DNA of 64,000 nt from an uncultured Gammaproteobacteria bacterium. GTDB taxonomy: Bacteria > Pseudomonadota > Gammaproteobacteria > GCA-002705445 > GCA-002716945. Under the pieces are notes generated by a model. The model was not told where the DNA came from, ran no database searches, and saw only the letters and a list, made by a program, of their open reading frames with translations. Below are positions 1 to 8,634 of the stretch, piece after piece (position 1 is the first letter of the stretch; every line of letters starts with the position of its first letter). The stretch is taken from the NCBI GenBank assembly GCA_902628335.1, contig CACOMO010000002.1, forward strand, positions 1 through 64,000. The letters run 5' to 3'. The translations under genes were made by a program, and so were the position numbers.

Positions 1-30
1 AATGCTATTCTAAGAGCGGGTATAGATTAA
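1..30 (+). CDS. kdsD: Arabinose-5-phosphate isomerase, C-terminal end (partial)
   Basis: Only the last nine codons lie in the window; they read NAILRAGID and stop. KdsD proteins usually end with a similar leucine-arginine-alanine-glycine tail, and kdsD normally sits just before kdsC, so the identity rests on this short match plus position. The stop codon shares one base with the kdsC start (TAATG). KdsD makes arabinose 5-phosphate, the precursor of the LPS sugar Kdo. Confidence 0.55.
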   Translation, partial: NAILRAGID

Positions 31-560
31 TGGTTGATAGATTTTATGAAGATACTATGAATAATATTAAGCAGGATATTATCAATAAAGCTAGAGAAAT
101 TGAATTAGTTCTTTTCGATGTTGATGGAATATTAACGGATGGTGGTATTTACTTGACTAGAGAGGGCCATGAATCAAAAAGATTTCTTGCCCAAGATGGA
201 CATGGGATATTTCTACTAAAGTCAATTGGTATTGAAATCGGAATCATTAGTGGTAGATCCTCAAAATGTGTAGAACTCCGCGGGAAAGAATTGGGGATTA
301 ATAAAATCCTACAAAATTCAAGAAATAAACTAAAAGATTTCGAAGACTCATTTCTATCGGAATTTGATTATGAGAATACTTGTTTCGTTGGAGATGACGT
401 GGTTGACAGCAATCTCCTATCAAGAGTAGGGCTCTCTATTACTGTGCCTAATGCAAATTATAAGCTCTCAGAACAATCAATTGATTGGGTAACACCAAGA
501 GCTGGTGGTTATGGAGCAGTCAGAGATGTATGTGATCTCATTTATTATTCAAAAAAATAA
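30..560 (+). CDS. kdsC: 3-deoxy-D-manno-octulosonate 8-phosphate phosphatase
   Basis: Cytoplasmic HAD-superfamily phosphatase that removes phosphate from Kdo-8-phosphate, the last step before Kdo activation for LPS inner core. The HAD motif FDVDGILTDG places the nucleophile and acid/base aspartates at residues 30 and 32, and GDDVVD near residue 121 is the metal-binding motif IV. At 176 residues without a cap domain it has the normal size of the family (E. coli 188). The ATG at 30 overlaps the kdsD stop; a second in-frame ATG at 57 is possible but gives up the coupled junction. It opens the LPS-export operon with lptC and lptB. Confidence 0.93.
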   Translation: MVDRFYEDTMNNIKQDIINKAREIELVLFDVDGILTDGGIYLTREGHESKRFLAQDGHGIFLLKSIGIEIGIISGRSSKCVELRGKELGINKILQNSRNKLKDFEDSFLSEFDYENTCFVGDDVVDSNLLSRVGLSITVPNANYKLSEQSIDWVTPRAGGYGAVRDVCDLIYYSKK

Positions 561-562
561 TT

Positions 563-1285
563 ATGCAAATACTTATAGAGTCTTTTAGAAAAAATAAATA
601 TATTTGGGTACTAGTAATTGTTTTGACAATTATTATCTTGGTTGAATTTAAATTGAAAAGTGTATTTGAAAAAAATACTAATAGAAATCTAAATATTGCG
701 AATCATTTTCTAAATGACTTCTCAATGATGGAGACCAATAAGAGTGGTGTTGCTGACTGGAAATTAGATGGAAAGAGGCTCGAAAAATATCCAAAGAGTG
801 AGAGATCTGAGGTATTCTCTCCGAGTATGAGAATTTTTAATCAGGATAAATCTTATTGGGAAATAACAGCTTCACATGCATTGGACCCGGACTCAGTTTT
901 TGAATCTATTTATTTGACAGGTAATGTTGTTTTTAACAAAGTTGGGATTGATGACTCTAGTGAGGTCACCATAAATACCATTAGTGCTATTGTTTATCCG
1001 AGCAAAGAGCTAATAGAGACTGATGAATTTGCTGAGATTAAGACTCCAACATCTGTTACAACCGGCACCGGAGTTATTGCGAATATCAGAGAAGGATATG
1101 TTGAAATTCTCTCAGACGCTAAGAGGATATCATCGAAAAATGATAAAACAGAACAAATATCTGGCGATAGAATGATATATAATCTTAATGAAAAAACTTG
1201 GATGGTTACTAGAGAAAAAAACACTAGTAGAAAAGAAATAACTGATCGAGTAAAAACTATACTCCGCACAAAGAAAAGTAATTAA
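563..1285 (+). CDS. lptC: LPS export ABC transporter periplasmic protein LptC, with LptA-like tail
   Basis: LptC is a bitopic inner-membrane protein that receives LPS from LptB2FG and passes it to LptA. One membrane helix is visible at about residues 14-30, followed by a periplasmic beta-jellyroll region. At 240 residues it is about 50 longer than E. coli LptC. The added C-terminal part, from about residue 195 (QISGDRMIYNLNEKTW... to DRVKTIL), resembles the last strand-and-tail segment of LptA/OstA proteins. The usual lptA gene between lptC and lptB is missing: lptB starts one base after this stop. This may be a partial LptC-LptA merger, or lptA may lie elsewhere. The LptC call is well supported by context; the LptA-like reading of the tail is inference. 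Confidence 0.85.
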   Translation: MQILIESFRKNKYIWVLVIVLTIIILVEFKLKSVFEKNTNRNLNIANHFLNDFSMMETNKSGVADWKLDGKRLEKYPKSERSEVFSPSMRIFNQDKSYWEITASHALDPDSVFESIYLTGNVVFNKVGIDDSSEVTINTISAIVYPSKELIETDEFAEIKTPTSVTTGTGVIANIREGYVEILSDAKRISSKNDKTEQISGDRMIYNLNEKTWMVTREKNTSRKEITDRVKTILRTKKSN

Positions 1286-1286
1286 A

Positions 1287-2012
1287 ATGACAACACTTAG
1301 CTGCTCAAACCTAACAAAAGAATATACTGGAAAAAAAGTAGTTAGTGATGTGTCGGTTAATGTGGGTACTGGAAAAGTAGTAGGCCTCCTAGGACCTAAT
1401 GGTGCTGGAAAGACAACTACATTCTACATGTTAGTGGGTCTAATAAAATCTGATGGTGGTGAGATAAAGATTGATGCCCACGACGTAACCTCTCTTCCTA
1501 TGCATACAAGATCAAATTTGGGTATCAGCTATCTTCCTCAAGAAGCATCTATTTTTAAGAATCTAACAGTAGAAGAAAATATTCTTGCTATTCTTCAAGT
1601 CAGAAAAGATCTGTCCAAAAAAAATCAAATTAAAAAGCTTAATAACCTTATTGAGATGCTTCAAATAAGTAATATTACGAAGAGCAATGGTGCGAGCTTG
1701 TCAGGTGGTGAGAGAAGGAGAGTCGAAATTGCTCGTGCATTAGCTATTGAGCCAAAGTTTTTACTCCTAGATGAACCTTTTGCAGGAATTGATCCACTAT
1801 CTGTTATTGAAATACAAAAAATAATAAAATCACTTGCCAAATCAAAAATTGGAGTCCTAATAACTGATCATAATGTTAGGGAAACATTAAAAGTGTGTGA
1901 TGAATCTTATATTCTTAGTGATGGAAAAGTAATAGCACATGGTAAACCAAAAGAAATCGTAAAAAACGAACTTGTTCAAAATGTGTATCTCGGTGATAAT
2001 TTTAAGTTATGA
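1287..2012 (+). CDS. lptB: LPS export ABC transporter ATP-binding protein LptB
   Basis: Cytoplasmic ATPase of the LptB2FGC machine that extracts LPS from the inner membrane. All ABC motifs are present: Walker A GPNGAGKTT (residues 36-44), signature LSGGERRR (138-145), Walker B FLLLDEP (158-164) and the switch histidine at 195. The 241-residue length matches the family. It lies one base after lptC, and its stop overlaps the rpoN start (ATGA), the same order as the E. coli kdsC-lptC-lptA-lptB-rpoN cluster except that lptA is absent. Confidence 0.95.
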   Translation: MTTLSCSNLTKEYTGKKVVSDVSVNVGTGKVVGLLGPNGAGKTTTFYMLVGLIKSDGGEIKIDAHDVTSLPMHTRSNLGISYLPQEASIFKNLTVEENILAILQVRKDLSKKNQIKKLNNLIEMLQISNITKSNGASLSGGERRRVEIARALAIEPKFLLLDEPFAGIDPLSVIEIQKIIKSLAKSKIGVLITDHNVRETLKVCDESYILSDGKVIAHGKPKEIVKNELVQNVYLGDNFKL

Positions 2013-3373
2013 ATATTAAAGTCAAACAATCTATTAACTTAGCAAATAAGGTTGCAATGACACAACAGATTCAACTGGCGATAAAACTACTTCAACTCAA
2101 TACTATTGACCTTCAAAAAGAAATAGATGAAAAACTACTCAATAACCCATTCCTAGAAAATGAGACTTCCTTCAATTACCGTGATTTTCCTCAACAGAGC
2201 TTGTCTGTAGTTCGTAAAAATAACGACTTTTCTTCAACAAAAACTAATGATGATTTCATTGATCAAACTCCAGCGAAAAGTCAGACGCTAAGAGAATATT
2301 TAGTATGGCAAATTAGAATGTCGACACTGAATAAAATAGATAAATTAATAGCGTATACAATTATAGAATGTATCGATGACAGTGGATATCTAACGTTAAG
2401 TTTGGATGAGATATTTGTCCAATTAAATAGAAGCGAGGATATTAATTACCAAGAAATATTTGCTGTTCTCCATAAAATACAACACCTTGATCCTGTTGGT
2501 GTGGGAGCAAGGTCACTCTGCGACTGTTTACTTATACAACTAGAGCATTATCATAAAAATAATAAAAAATATAATAAAGCCAGAAGTATTATTGAAAAAC
2601 TAGAGAACAATTTAAAGACAAAATTAACTAATTTCAAAGTCTTCTCTGATGAAATTGAGAGAATTAAAAAAGAAGAAAAGGATATAGCAAATATTATTAT
2701 TTCGTTAAATCCTAGACCTGGAAATATAATATCATCTGAACTTCCTCAACAACATATTATACCAGATGTGATCGTATACAAAAAAAATGGTGCATGGGTA
2801 ACAGAATTAAATCCAGAGATTAATCCAAAAATTCGGATTAATAAGATGTATGAAGGTCTTCTGTCAAATGTAAAAAATAAAAAAGATATAGATTACATAA
2901 AAACTAATCTTCAAGATGCAAAATTTTTTCTAAAAGCGCTCAATAATAGGAATTTAACAATCCATAGAGTGGCTAAAGTAGTAATGAAAAAACAAGAGGA
3001 TTTTATTATACACGGTGAAATAGCACTTAAACCTCTAGTATTAAAGGATATATCATCAGTCTTGGATTTGCATGAATCTACTATCTCAAGATCTACAAGT
3101 AATAAATATGTCCAGACACCAAGAGGAGTATTTGAATTAAAGTATTTTTTCGCTTCTAAAATTGAAACAAATTATGGGAAAAAATTATCATCTGTAACGA
3201 TTAAAGAAATGATTAAAAAATTAATTAATGATGAAGATGCAAGGTCTCCTATGAGTGACTCACAGATTGCCAAAAGTTTTTGTGAGAATGGTATAAAAGT
3301 TGCTCGTAGAACAATAACAAAGTATAGGGAGTCAATGGGTATTTCATCTTCAACTGATCGGAGAATCAAATAA
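2009..3373 (+). CDS. rpoN: RNA polymerase sigma-54 factor
   Basis: Alternative sigma factor that needs bacterial enhancer-binding ATPases. The glutamine- and leucine-rich activator-interaction region I is at residues 14-50, and the RpoN box that reads the -24 element, ARRTITKYRE, is at 432-441. A helix-turn-helix-like core-DNA region (HESTISRSTSNKYVQTPRG) precedes it. The 454-residue length is slightly short for the family (E. coli 477), mainly in the acidic linker. It overlaps lptB by four bases and is followed one base later by ptsN; the hpf gene commonly found between rpoN and ptsN is absent. Confidence 0.95.
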   Translation: MNIKVKQSINLANKVAMTQQIQLAIKLLQLNTIDLQKEIDEKLLNNPFLENETSFNYRDFPQQSLSVVRKNNDFSSTKTNDDFIDQTPAKSQTLREYLVWQIRMSTLNKIDKLIAYTIIECIDDSGYLTLSLDEIFVQLNRSEDINYQEIFAVLHKIQHLDPVGVGARSLCDCLLIQLEHYHKNNKKYNKARSIIEKLENNLKTKLTNFKVFSDEIERIKKEEKDIANIIISLNPRPGNIISSELPQQHIIPDVIVYKKNGAWVTELNPEINPKIRINKMYEGLLSNVKNKKDIDYIKTNLQDAKFFLKALNNRNLTIHRVAKVVMKKQEDFIIHGEIALKPLVLKDISSVLDLHESTISRSTSNKYVQTPRGVFELKYFFASKIETNYGKKLSSVTIKEMIKKLINDEDARSPMSDSQIAKSFCENGIKVARRTITKYRESMGISSSTDRRIK

Positions 3374-3374
3374 C

Positions 3375-3830
3375 ATGAATGTTGCAGACTTAATTAATCA
3401 AGATTCAATTCTACTCAATATTGAATCAAAAAGTAAAAAGCATATTCTCGAAACCATAAGTGGTAATTTAGCAAATGGTGACTCTGGTCAAAAAGATACC
3501 ATTTTTGATAAATTATATGAACGTGAAAAACTTGGTACTACTGCATTTGGGCATGGTATTGCTATACCACATGCTCGAGTTCCGAATATTAATTCACCTA
3601 AAATATTATTTATAAAATTATCTCAAGGTATAGATTTTGATGCACTAGATAAAAAGAAAGTTGATCTAATATTTTCTCTTATAGTTCCTGATACGGAAGA
3701 TGATTCTCATATAGAGATACTATCTAAAGTTGCCTCAATAGCAGATAGTGAAACCTTTGTACAAAAAATCAGAGACTTATCAGATAAAGAAAAAATTTTA
3801 GACCTTTTAAAGAATAATTTGCAGTCATGA
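3375..3830 (+). CDS. ptsN: PTS EIIA-Ntr nitrogen-regulatory phosphocarrier
   Basis: Phosphate acceptor at the end of the regulatory PTS-Ntr chain; it signals by binding partners such as potassium transporters and kinases rather than by moving sugar. The active-site histidine is His66 in GIAIPHARV. At 151 residues it is a single EIIA-fructose/Ntr domain. It sits directly after rpoN, as in most proteobacteria, and is separated by about 115 bases from the downstream EIIA-Man, HPr and EI genes that would phosphorylate it. The rapZ gene often found next is not present. Confidence 0.92.
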   Translation: MNVADLINQDSILLNIESKSKKHILETISGNLANGDSGQKDTIFDKLYEREKLGTTAFGHGIAIPHARVPNINSPKILFIKLSQGIDFDALDKKKVDLIFSLIVPDTEDDSHIEILSKVASIADSETFVQKIRDLSDKEKILDLLKNNLQS

Positions 3831-3866
3831 TAAAAAAAATAATCAAGTTGTTCGCATAACTGATTA

Positions 3867-3906
3867 ATATAGTATAGAAAATACTATATAAGTTACTCAT
3901 GAGTAA
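3867..3906 (+). promoter_or_regulatory. Hairpin plus perfect palindrome upstream of the EIIA-Man gene
   Basis: In the 115-base gap after ptsN there is a 9-bp inverted repeat (3867-3875 with 3881-3889, five-base loop) followed directly by a perfect 14-bp palindrome TTACTCATGAGTAA (3893-3906). The hairpin is all but one pair A-T and has no T-run, so it is a weak terminator candidate. The palindrome looks like a dimeric regulator site. Neither has been tied to a known family; the role is unknown. Confidence 0.4.
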
Positions 3907-3945
3907 ATATAATGAAATTATAATCAAATGTAGGAATGTAAATTA

Positions 3946-4329
3946 ATGGTTGGTTTATTGTTACTTACACATAATGACATAGGTTTACAATTATTGTTGG
4001 CTGCAAAATCAACATATGGATCGATCCCTTTTAGAACAGAAATACTAGCTATTGATCACTATGACAAACCAACAGATATAAGTAGATTGGCTCAACAATA
4101 CGTAAAAGTCTTAGACAGCGGAAAGGGTGTTTTAGTACTAACCGATATGTTCGGATCAACTCCGAGTAACATTGCAAAAGAGTTCTGTAATAATAAAAAA
4201 GTTAATGTTGTATCCGGTATAAACTTATCTATGCTTCTTAATATATTTAATTATCCAAAACTATCACTCAAAATTCTTACTGAAAAAGCAATTGAGGGTG
4301 GCAAAGATGGAGTAATAATAATAAATTAA
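3946..4329 (+). CDS. PTS EIIA component, mannose family
   Basis: Single-domain EIIA-Man protein of 127 residues. The phospho-accepting histidine is His9 in LLLTHND, and LVLTDMFGSTPSN (about residues 65-77) is the second family signature. No IIB, IIC or IID partner is encoded nearby, so it is probably regulatory, as in the incomplete PTS of many alpha- and betaproteobacteria. It is followed after two bases by HPr and then EI. The start is the ATG at 3946 after a 115-base gap containing inverted repeats. Confidence 0.88.
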   Translation: MVGLLLLTHNDIGLQLLLAAKSTYGSIPFRTEILAIDHYDKPTDISRLAQQYVKVLDSGKGVLVLTDMFGSTPSNIAKEFCNNKKVNVVSGINLSMLLNIFNYPKLSLKILTEKAIEGGKDGVIIIN

Positions 4330-4331
4330 AA

Positions 4332-4598
4332 ATGGAAAAAAGAGTAACAATTATGAATAAATTAGGTTTACATGCACGCGCAGCTGCAAAAATTGTCACT
4401 TTAACAAATAATTTTAAATCTAACATTCAAATTAGAAATGGGGAAAAAATAGCAGATGCAAAAAGTATTATGAAACTCCTGATGCTATCTGCGCCAAGAG
4501 GAACAGTGTTAACAATCATTGCTAATGGAGATGATGAGTCTAACGCCATGAAAAGCCTTATAAATCTGATTAAAAATAAATTTGACGAAAATGAGTAA
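4332..4598 (+). CDS. ptsH: Phosphocarrier protein HPr
   Basis: Small cytoplasmic protein (88 residues) that carries phosphate from EI to EIIA proteins. The catalytic His14 lies in LGLHARAAAK. The regulatory serine position is kept (Ser45 in AKSIMKLL), although no HPr kinase gene is visible in this window. It begins two bases after EIIA-Man and its last eight bases overlap the ATG of EI, so the two are likely translated together. Confidence 0.93.
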   Translation: MEKRVTIMNKLGLHARAAAKIVTLTNNFKSNIQIRNGEKIADAKSIMKLLMLSAPRGTVLTIIANGDDESNAMKSLINLIKNKFDENE

Positions 4599-6339
4599 TC
4601 TTACACCTATTATTATTAGAGGATTGACTGTTTCAAAAGGTATAGTCATAGCTAAGTGCAAACGTTATGAACACGGGCAAAATGATTACCAAAAGAAAAT
4701 TATTAAAAAAAGCGAAGTACAAAGGGAGATTAATAAATTTAACAAATCAGTAGAAATCACTCTTAAAGAAATCAACTCTATCAAAAATAAACTTACACCG
4801 AGTCTGAGAAATAATGTCGGTATATTCCTGGATACACATATTCATCTTATTAACGATAAATCTTTTCTGAATAACATACGTAAAAATATTGATGAGAAAT
4901 TATATAGCGCAGACTGGGCGATTGACGATGAGTTTCAATTTATAAAATCATCATTCTCTGAAATGAAAGATACTTATATTAAACAAAGAATTGATGATAT
5001 AAAACATGTGGTGAAATTATTGATAAAGAATATCAAGCAAACAAAAAGAACTAAAAATAATATTCTAACCGATCTAGAGAATACCATACTTGTTACAGAT
5101 GATTTAAGCCCTGCTGATGTTTTGATTGCACATCAATCAAAATGTAGTGGTTTGATTTCTGAATATGGTGGTAGATCATCTCATAGCTCAATCTTATCTA
5201 GGGGTCTTGAAATTCCCTCAATTGTAGGATTAAAAAATTCTCTGAATATAATCAAAGATCAGGACTTTATCGTTCTTGATGGTAATAATGGCATTGTAAT
5301 TATAAATCCTGATCGATCGTGCATAAATCATTATAGACAAATCAAAAAAGAAGATAATAATCGAAAGACATTACTATCTAAGGTCATGGAAAAAAAATGT
5401 ATTACAATTGATAAGCAAAAGATAGAAATTATGGTTAATCTAGAGCTTCCTCAGGAGTTAAAGATTATTAAAGGAAAAAATATTGACGGTGTTGGATTAT
5501 TCAGAACAGAATATCTCTATACAGATAGATCAGACATACCAACTGAAGCAGAGCAAGTTTCAGATTATAAAAAAATTGTCAGGAGTTTAAAGGGCAAACC
5601 AGTAACGTTCAGAACACTAGACATTGGGTCAGATAAAGAAATACCTGAAAATATACAAACAGGCTCTATTGCGAGAAATCCGGCACTTGGCCTCAGAGGA
5701 ATAAGATACAGCCTAAATAATCAAGAAGTTTTTTTAAATCAAATCAAAGCTATACTGAGATCAGGTTATTATGGCGATGTAAAGATAATGCTGCCGATGA
5801 TTACTACATTATCTGAGATACAGGAAGCAAAAGATTTAATCGAAATTGCTAAAAATCAATTAAGGAAGCGTAAAATACTGTTCAGTGATAAAGTACCGAT
5901 AGGAATCATGATAGAAGTTCCAGCAACTGCGGTACTATCATCTCGCATTGCTGAGTTTGTCGATTTTTTATCTATAGGTACTAATGATCTTGTCCAGTAT
6001 ACTCTGGCAATTGATAGAGTTGATGATGAAGTAAATTATTTATATGACCCTTTCAATTCAGCTGTTTTGACGCTAATTAATAATGTAATTCAAAGTGGTA
6101 AAGAACATGGAGTTGATGTATCACTTTGTGGTGAAATGGCTGGTGATAAACAATTTACTAAGATTTTATTGGGTATGGGATTAAAATCTTTTAGCATGCA
6201 TCCAAGTGCAATACCTGAGGTCAAAAAAATCATTGTAGAATCAAATATAAAAAATTTGTCCAAGTTATCCTCACAAATAATAAAATGTGTGAATAGCAGA
6301 GAGAAGCAAAATCTTATTGAAAAAATTAACAGTACTTAA
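4591..6339 (+). CDS. ptsI: Phosphoenolpyruvate-protein phosphotransferase (Enzyme I)
   Basis: Takes phosphate from phosphoenolpyruvate and passes it to HPr. The phospho-histidine is His198 in GGRSSHSSI, and the catalytic cysteine is Cys513 in SLCGEMAGD. The protein is about 582 residues with the N-terminal HPr-binding helical domain, swivelling His domain and PEP-binding barrel of PtsI, and has no GAF domain, so it is not PtsP. I chose the ATG at 4591, which overlaps the HPr stop (ATGAGTAA); an upstream in-frame TTG at 4582 is less likely. Its stop is one base from the convergent argF stop. Confidence 0.94.
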   Translation: MSNLTPIIIRGLTVSKGIVIAKCKRYEHGQNDYQKKIIKKSEVQREINKFNKSVEITLKEINSIKNKLTPSLRNNVGIFLDTHIHLINDKSFLNNIRKNIDEKLYSADWAIDDEFQFIKSSFSEMKDTYIKQRIDDIKHVVKLLIKNIKQTKRTKNNILTDLENTILVTDDLSPADVLIAHQSKCSGLISEYGGRSSHSSILSRGLEIPSIVGLKNSLNIIKDQDFIVLDGNNGIVIINPDRSCINHYRQIKKEDNNRKTLLSKVMEKKCITIDKQKIEIMVNLELPQELKIIKGKNIDGVGLFRTEYLYTDRSDIPTEAEQVSDYKKIVRSLKGKPVTFRTLDIGSDKEIPENIQTGSIARNPALGLRGIRYSLNNQEVFLNQIKAILRSGYYGDVKIMLPMITTLSEIQEAKDLIEIAKNQLRKRKILFSDKVPIGIMIEVPATAVLSSRIAEFVDFLSIGTNDLVQYTLAIDRVDDEVNYLYDPFNSAVLTLINNVIQSGKEHGVDVSLCGEMAGDKQFTKILLGMGLKSFSMHPSAIPEVKKIIVESNIKNLSKLSSQIIKCVNSREKQNLIEKINST

Positions 6340-6340
6340 A

Positions 6341-7252
6341 TTAGACATTAACTTCTAGCAAAAATTCCAGTAAAGCTTGTGTAGTGTATAGGCGGTTATG
6401 AGATTGCTCCCAGACACGACTGGATGGTCCATCAATCACTTCAGATGTAACCTCTTCATCTCTATGCGCCGGTAAACAATGAAGAAATATTGCATCCTTA
6501 TTTGCTTTATCCATTATATTTTGATTGATTTGGTAACCTTTAAAAAGCATTTTCCTCCTCTCATGATCCTCTTCATCACCCATGCTTGCCCATACATCTG
6601 TAGTGACTAGATCTGAATTTTCTACTGCTTTACCGGGAAGGTCACAAAATTCAACAGTATCTGATGAAGAATTAACGACAGATGCATCTGGCTCAAAACC
6701 ATTAGGTGTTGCGATTTTTAGATTAAATCCGAGTATTTTTGATGCGTTGATGTAAGAATTACACATATTACATCCATCACCTACCCATGAAAAAGTCCTA
6801 TTTTCAAAACTCCCTTTCTCTTCATAATATGTCAGCATATCTGCAAGAAGCTGACATGGATGAAATTTTTGAGTAAGCGCATTTATTACTGGTACAGATG
6901 ATATCTCACAAAGTTCAAGTAGTTCACTATGATCATGAGTTCTTATTGCTATAAAATCAACCATACCTGAAAGCACTTTCCCTGTATCATGTATTGATTC
7001 ACCTCTGGCTATTTGTGATGTTAGATGTGAAATGAAAACAGCATTTCCCCCTAATTTGTTTATGGCGGTCTCCATCGACACTCTAGTTCGAGTAGAATTT
7101 TTTTTGAAAATAAGTGCTAATGTTTTTTTTGCTAGGGAATTTGGCAATTGATTCTCATTTCTCAGTTTCTTTAATTCCAAAGATCTATCAAGTATTCTTA
7201 TGAATTCTTGTCTGTTTATATCTAGAAGAGATCTGAAGTGTCTTATATTCAT
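6341..7252 (-). CDS. argF: Ornithine carbamoyltransferase
   Basis: Makes citrulline from ornithine and carbamoyl phosphate in arginine synthesis. The carbamoyl-phosphate motif STRTR is at residues 53-57, HPCQ is present in the middle (KFHPCQLLADM), and the ornithine-site motif HCLPAHR is at 258-264. The 303-residue length is typical of the anabolic enzyme. It is cotranscribed with argD, starting one base after its stop (TAGCATG), and runs convergent to ptsI with one base between stops. Confidence 0.95.
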   Translation of the reverse strand: MNIRHFRSLLDINRQEFIRILDRSLELKKLRNENQLPNSLAKKTLALIFKKNSTRTRVSMETAINKLGGNAVFISHLTSQIARGESIHDTGKVLSGMVDFIAIRTHDHSELLELCEISSVPVINALTQKFHPCQLLADMLTYYEEKGSFENRTFSWVGDGCNMCNSYINASKILGFNLKIATPNGFEPDASVVNSSSDTVEFCDLPGKAVENSDLVTTDVWASMGDEEDHERRKMLFKGYQINQNIMDKANKDAIFLHCLPAHRDEEVTSEVIDGPSSRVWEQSHNRLYTTQALLEFLLEVNV

Positions 7253-7253
7253 G

Positions 7254-8414
7254 CTAATCTATTAGTTTATCTAATATTTCTATTATATCATGGACTTGAT
7301 TTTTATTAATGATAAGTGGTGGAAGCATTCTTATTATATTTCCTTTTGTTATATTAACAACTAGACCATTTTCAAGAAGAGTATTACCGAGTGTAGAGCA
7401 ATCATTCTTCAACTCTATTCCTATCATTAGGCCTTTACACCTTATATCAAGCACAGATTTTTTAGATGAAAATCTCAGTTTTAATTCTTTACTAAATAAC
7501 TCACCCATTTTTCTAGCATTGATGCAAATTTGTTGATCTCGCATAATATCTAGTACTTTTAGTCCTACGCTACAAGATAAAAAATTACCACCAAAAGTTG
7601 ATCCATGTGATCCTGGGATCAAGATATCTGATGCATTAGTTGCGGCAAGACAAGCTCCAATTGGGATACCATTGCCTAGTGCTTTTGCAATTGTAATAAC
7701 GTCTGGGATAATATTTTCGTGTTGATGTGCAAACCATTTACCTGTTCTGCAAAATCCCGATTGGACTTCATCTATCATTAATAATATATTTTTATCGTGT
7801 GTTATCTCTCTAAGGTTATATAAATAACCATGATCTGGAATAATTATGCCACCCTCACCCTGAATAGGCTCTAAAAGGATCGCAACGATATCATTATGAA
7901 TTTCTAGAGCTTTTTTAACAGCATCAATATCGTTAAATGGGACCCTTATAAAACCGTCAACGAGAGGTGTGAAGCCAGCATGAGACTTAGCGCTCCCAGT
8001 TGCAGATAATGCTGCCATTGTTCTTCCATGAAAACTGTTATCCATTACTAATATTTTCGGAGAGCGAATATTTTTATCATTACCAAACTTTCTTGCGATT
8101 TTTATGCTAGCCTCTACTGCCTCAGCTCCAGAATTACAAAAAAATGCTGTAGTCATCCCGCTTAATTGACATAGTCTCTTAGCCAGTTTCTGTTGTGGCC
8201 CTATGTGAAAAGCATTAGATGTATGAATAAGTGTGCTACTTTGTGATTTTAGAACTTCAGTGATTTCTATTTGAGAATGACCAAGACTCGTCACGGCTAA
8301 TCCACAAAGAGCGTCAATATATTTTTTGTCCTTATCATCATACAAATAAATCCCCTCTCCTTTGACAAAAGATACAGGCTTCCTATTGTATGTCTTCATC
8401 AAATAATCTTTCAT
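7254..8414 (-). CDS. argD: Acetylornithine aminotransferase
   Basis: PLP-dependent class III aminotransferase for N-acetylornithine synthesis, and possibly also succinyl-diaminopimelate in lysine synthesis. The PLP lysine is Lys244 in IAKALGNGIP, with NSGAEAVE for phosphate binding and IDEVQSGF for the pyridine ring. The 386-residue length is usual. The ATG at 8414 is used; an ATG five codons in would also fit. First gene of an argD-argF operon whose promoter must lie in the 220-base gap shared with porin 1. No convincing ARG box was seen. Confidence 0.93.
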   Translation of the reverse strand: MKDYLMKTYNRKPVSFVKGEGIYLYDDKDKKYIDALCGLAVTSLGHSQIEITEVLKSQSSTLIHTSNAFHIGPQQKLAKRLCQLSGMTTAFFCNSGAEAVEASIKIARKFGNDKNIRSPKILVMDNSFHGRTMAALSATGSAKSHAGFTPLVDGFIRVPFNDIDAVKKALEIHNDIVAILLEPIQGEGGIIIPDHGYLYNLREITHDKNILLMIDEVQSGFCRTGKWFAHQHENIIPDVITIAKALGNGIPIGACLAATNASDILIPGSHGSTFGGNFLSCSVGLKVLDIMRDQQICINARKMGELFSKELKLRFSSKKSVLDIRCKGLMIGIELKNDCSTLGNTLLENGLVVNITKGNIIRMLPPLIINKNQVHDIIEILDKLID

Positions 8415-8459
8415 ACAGAATACACAAGCAAATCAATATATTAATATAAATCAGCTGTA

Positions 8460-8488
8460 ATGCTAATAAAATATAGACTTTTTAGCAT
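8460..8488. repeat. Inverted repeat in the argD/porin 1 intergenic region
   Basis: Arms ATGCTAA (8460-8466) and TTAGCAT (8482-8488) are separated by 15 bases. They sit 46 bases upstream of the argD start in the 220-base divergent gap. This could be an operator or a weak hairpin in a leader; there is nothing to identify a regulator. The rest of the gap is AT-rich with no clear promoter I would defend, apart from a GGGGAG ribosome-binding site just before porin 1. Confidence 0.3.
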
Positions 8489-8634
8489 GTTCACGATATT
8501 TTTCCTCTTAGTCATTTCTATATTATTATCTCATTATTAGCCTAAAAAACCTCAATTATTCCCTATAAGTGTTTATTTGTAGAGCATAATGTGTCAATAT
8601 TATCTGTAAATATAAATAATAAACGGGGAGTGAA

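Noticed and set aside
3829-3861. Nine-residue ORF overlapping the ptsN stop, considered as a rapZ remnant
   Set aside because: Too short and without the rapZ P-loop; no sequence support.
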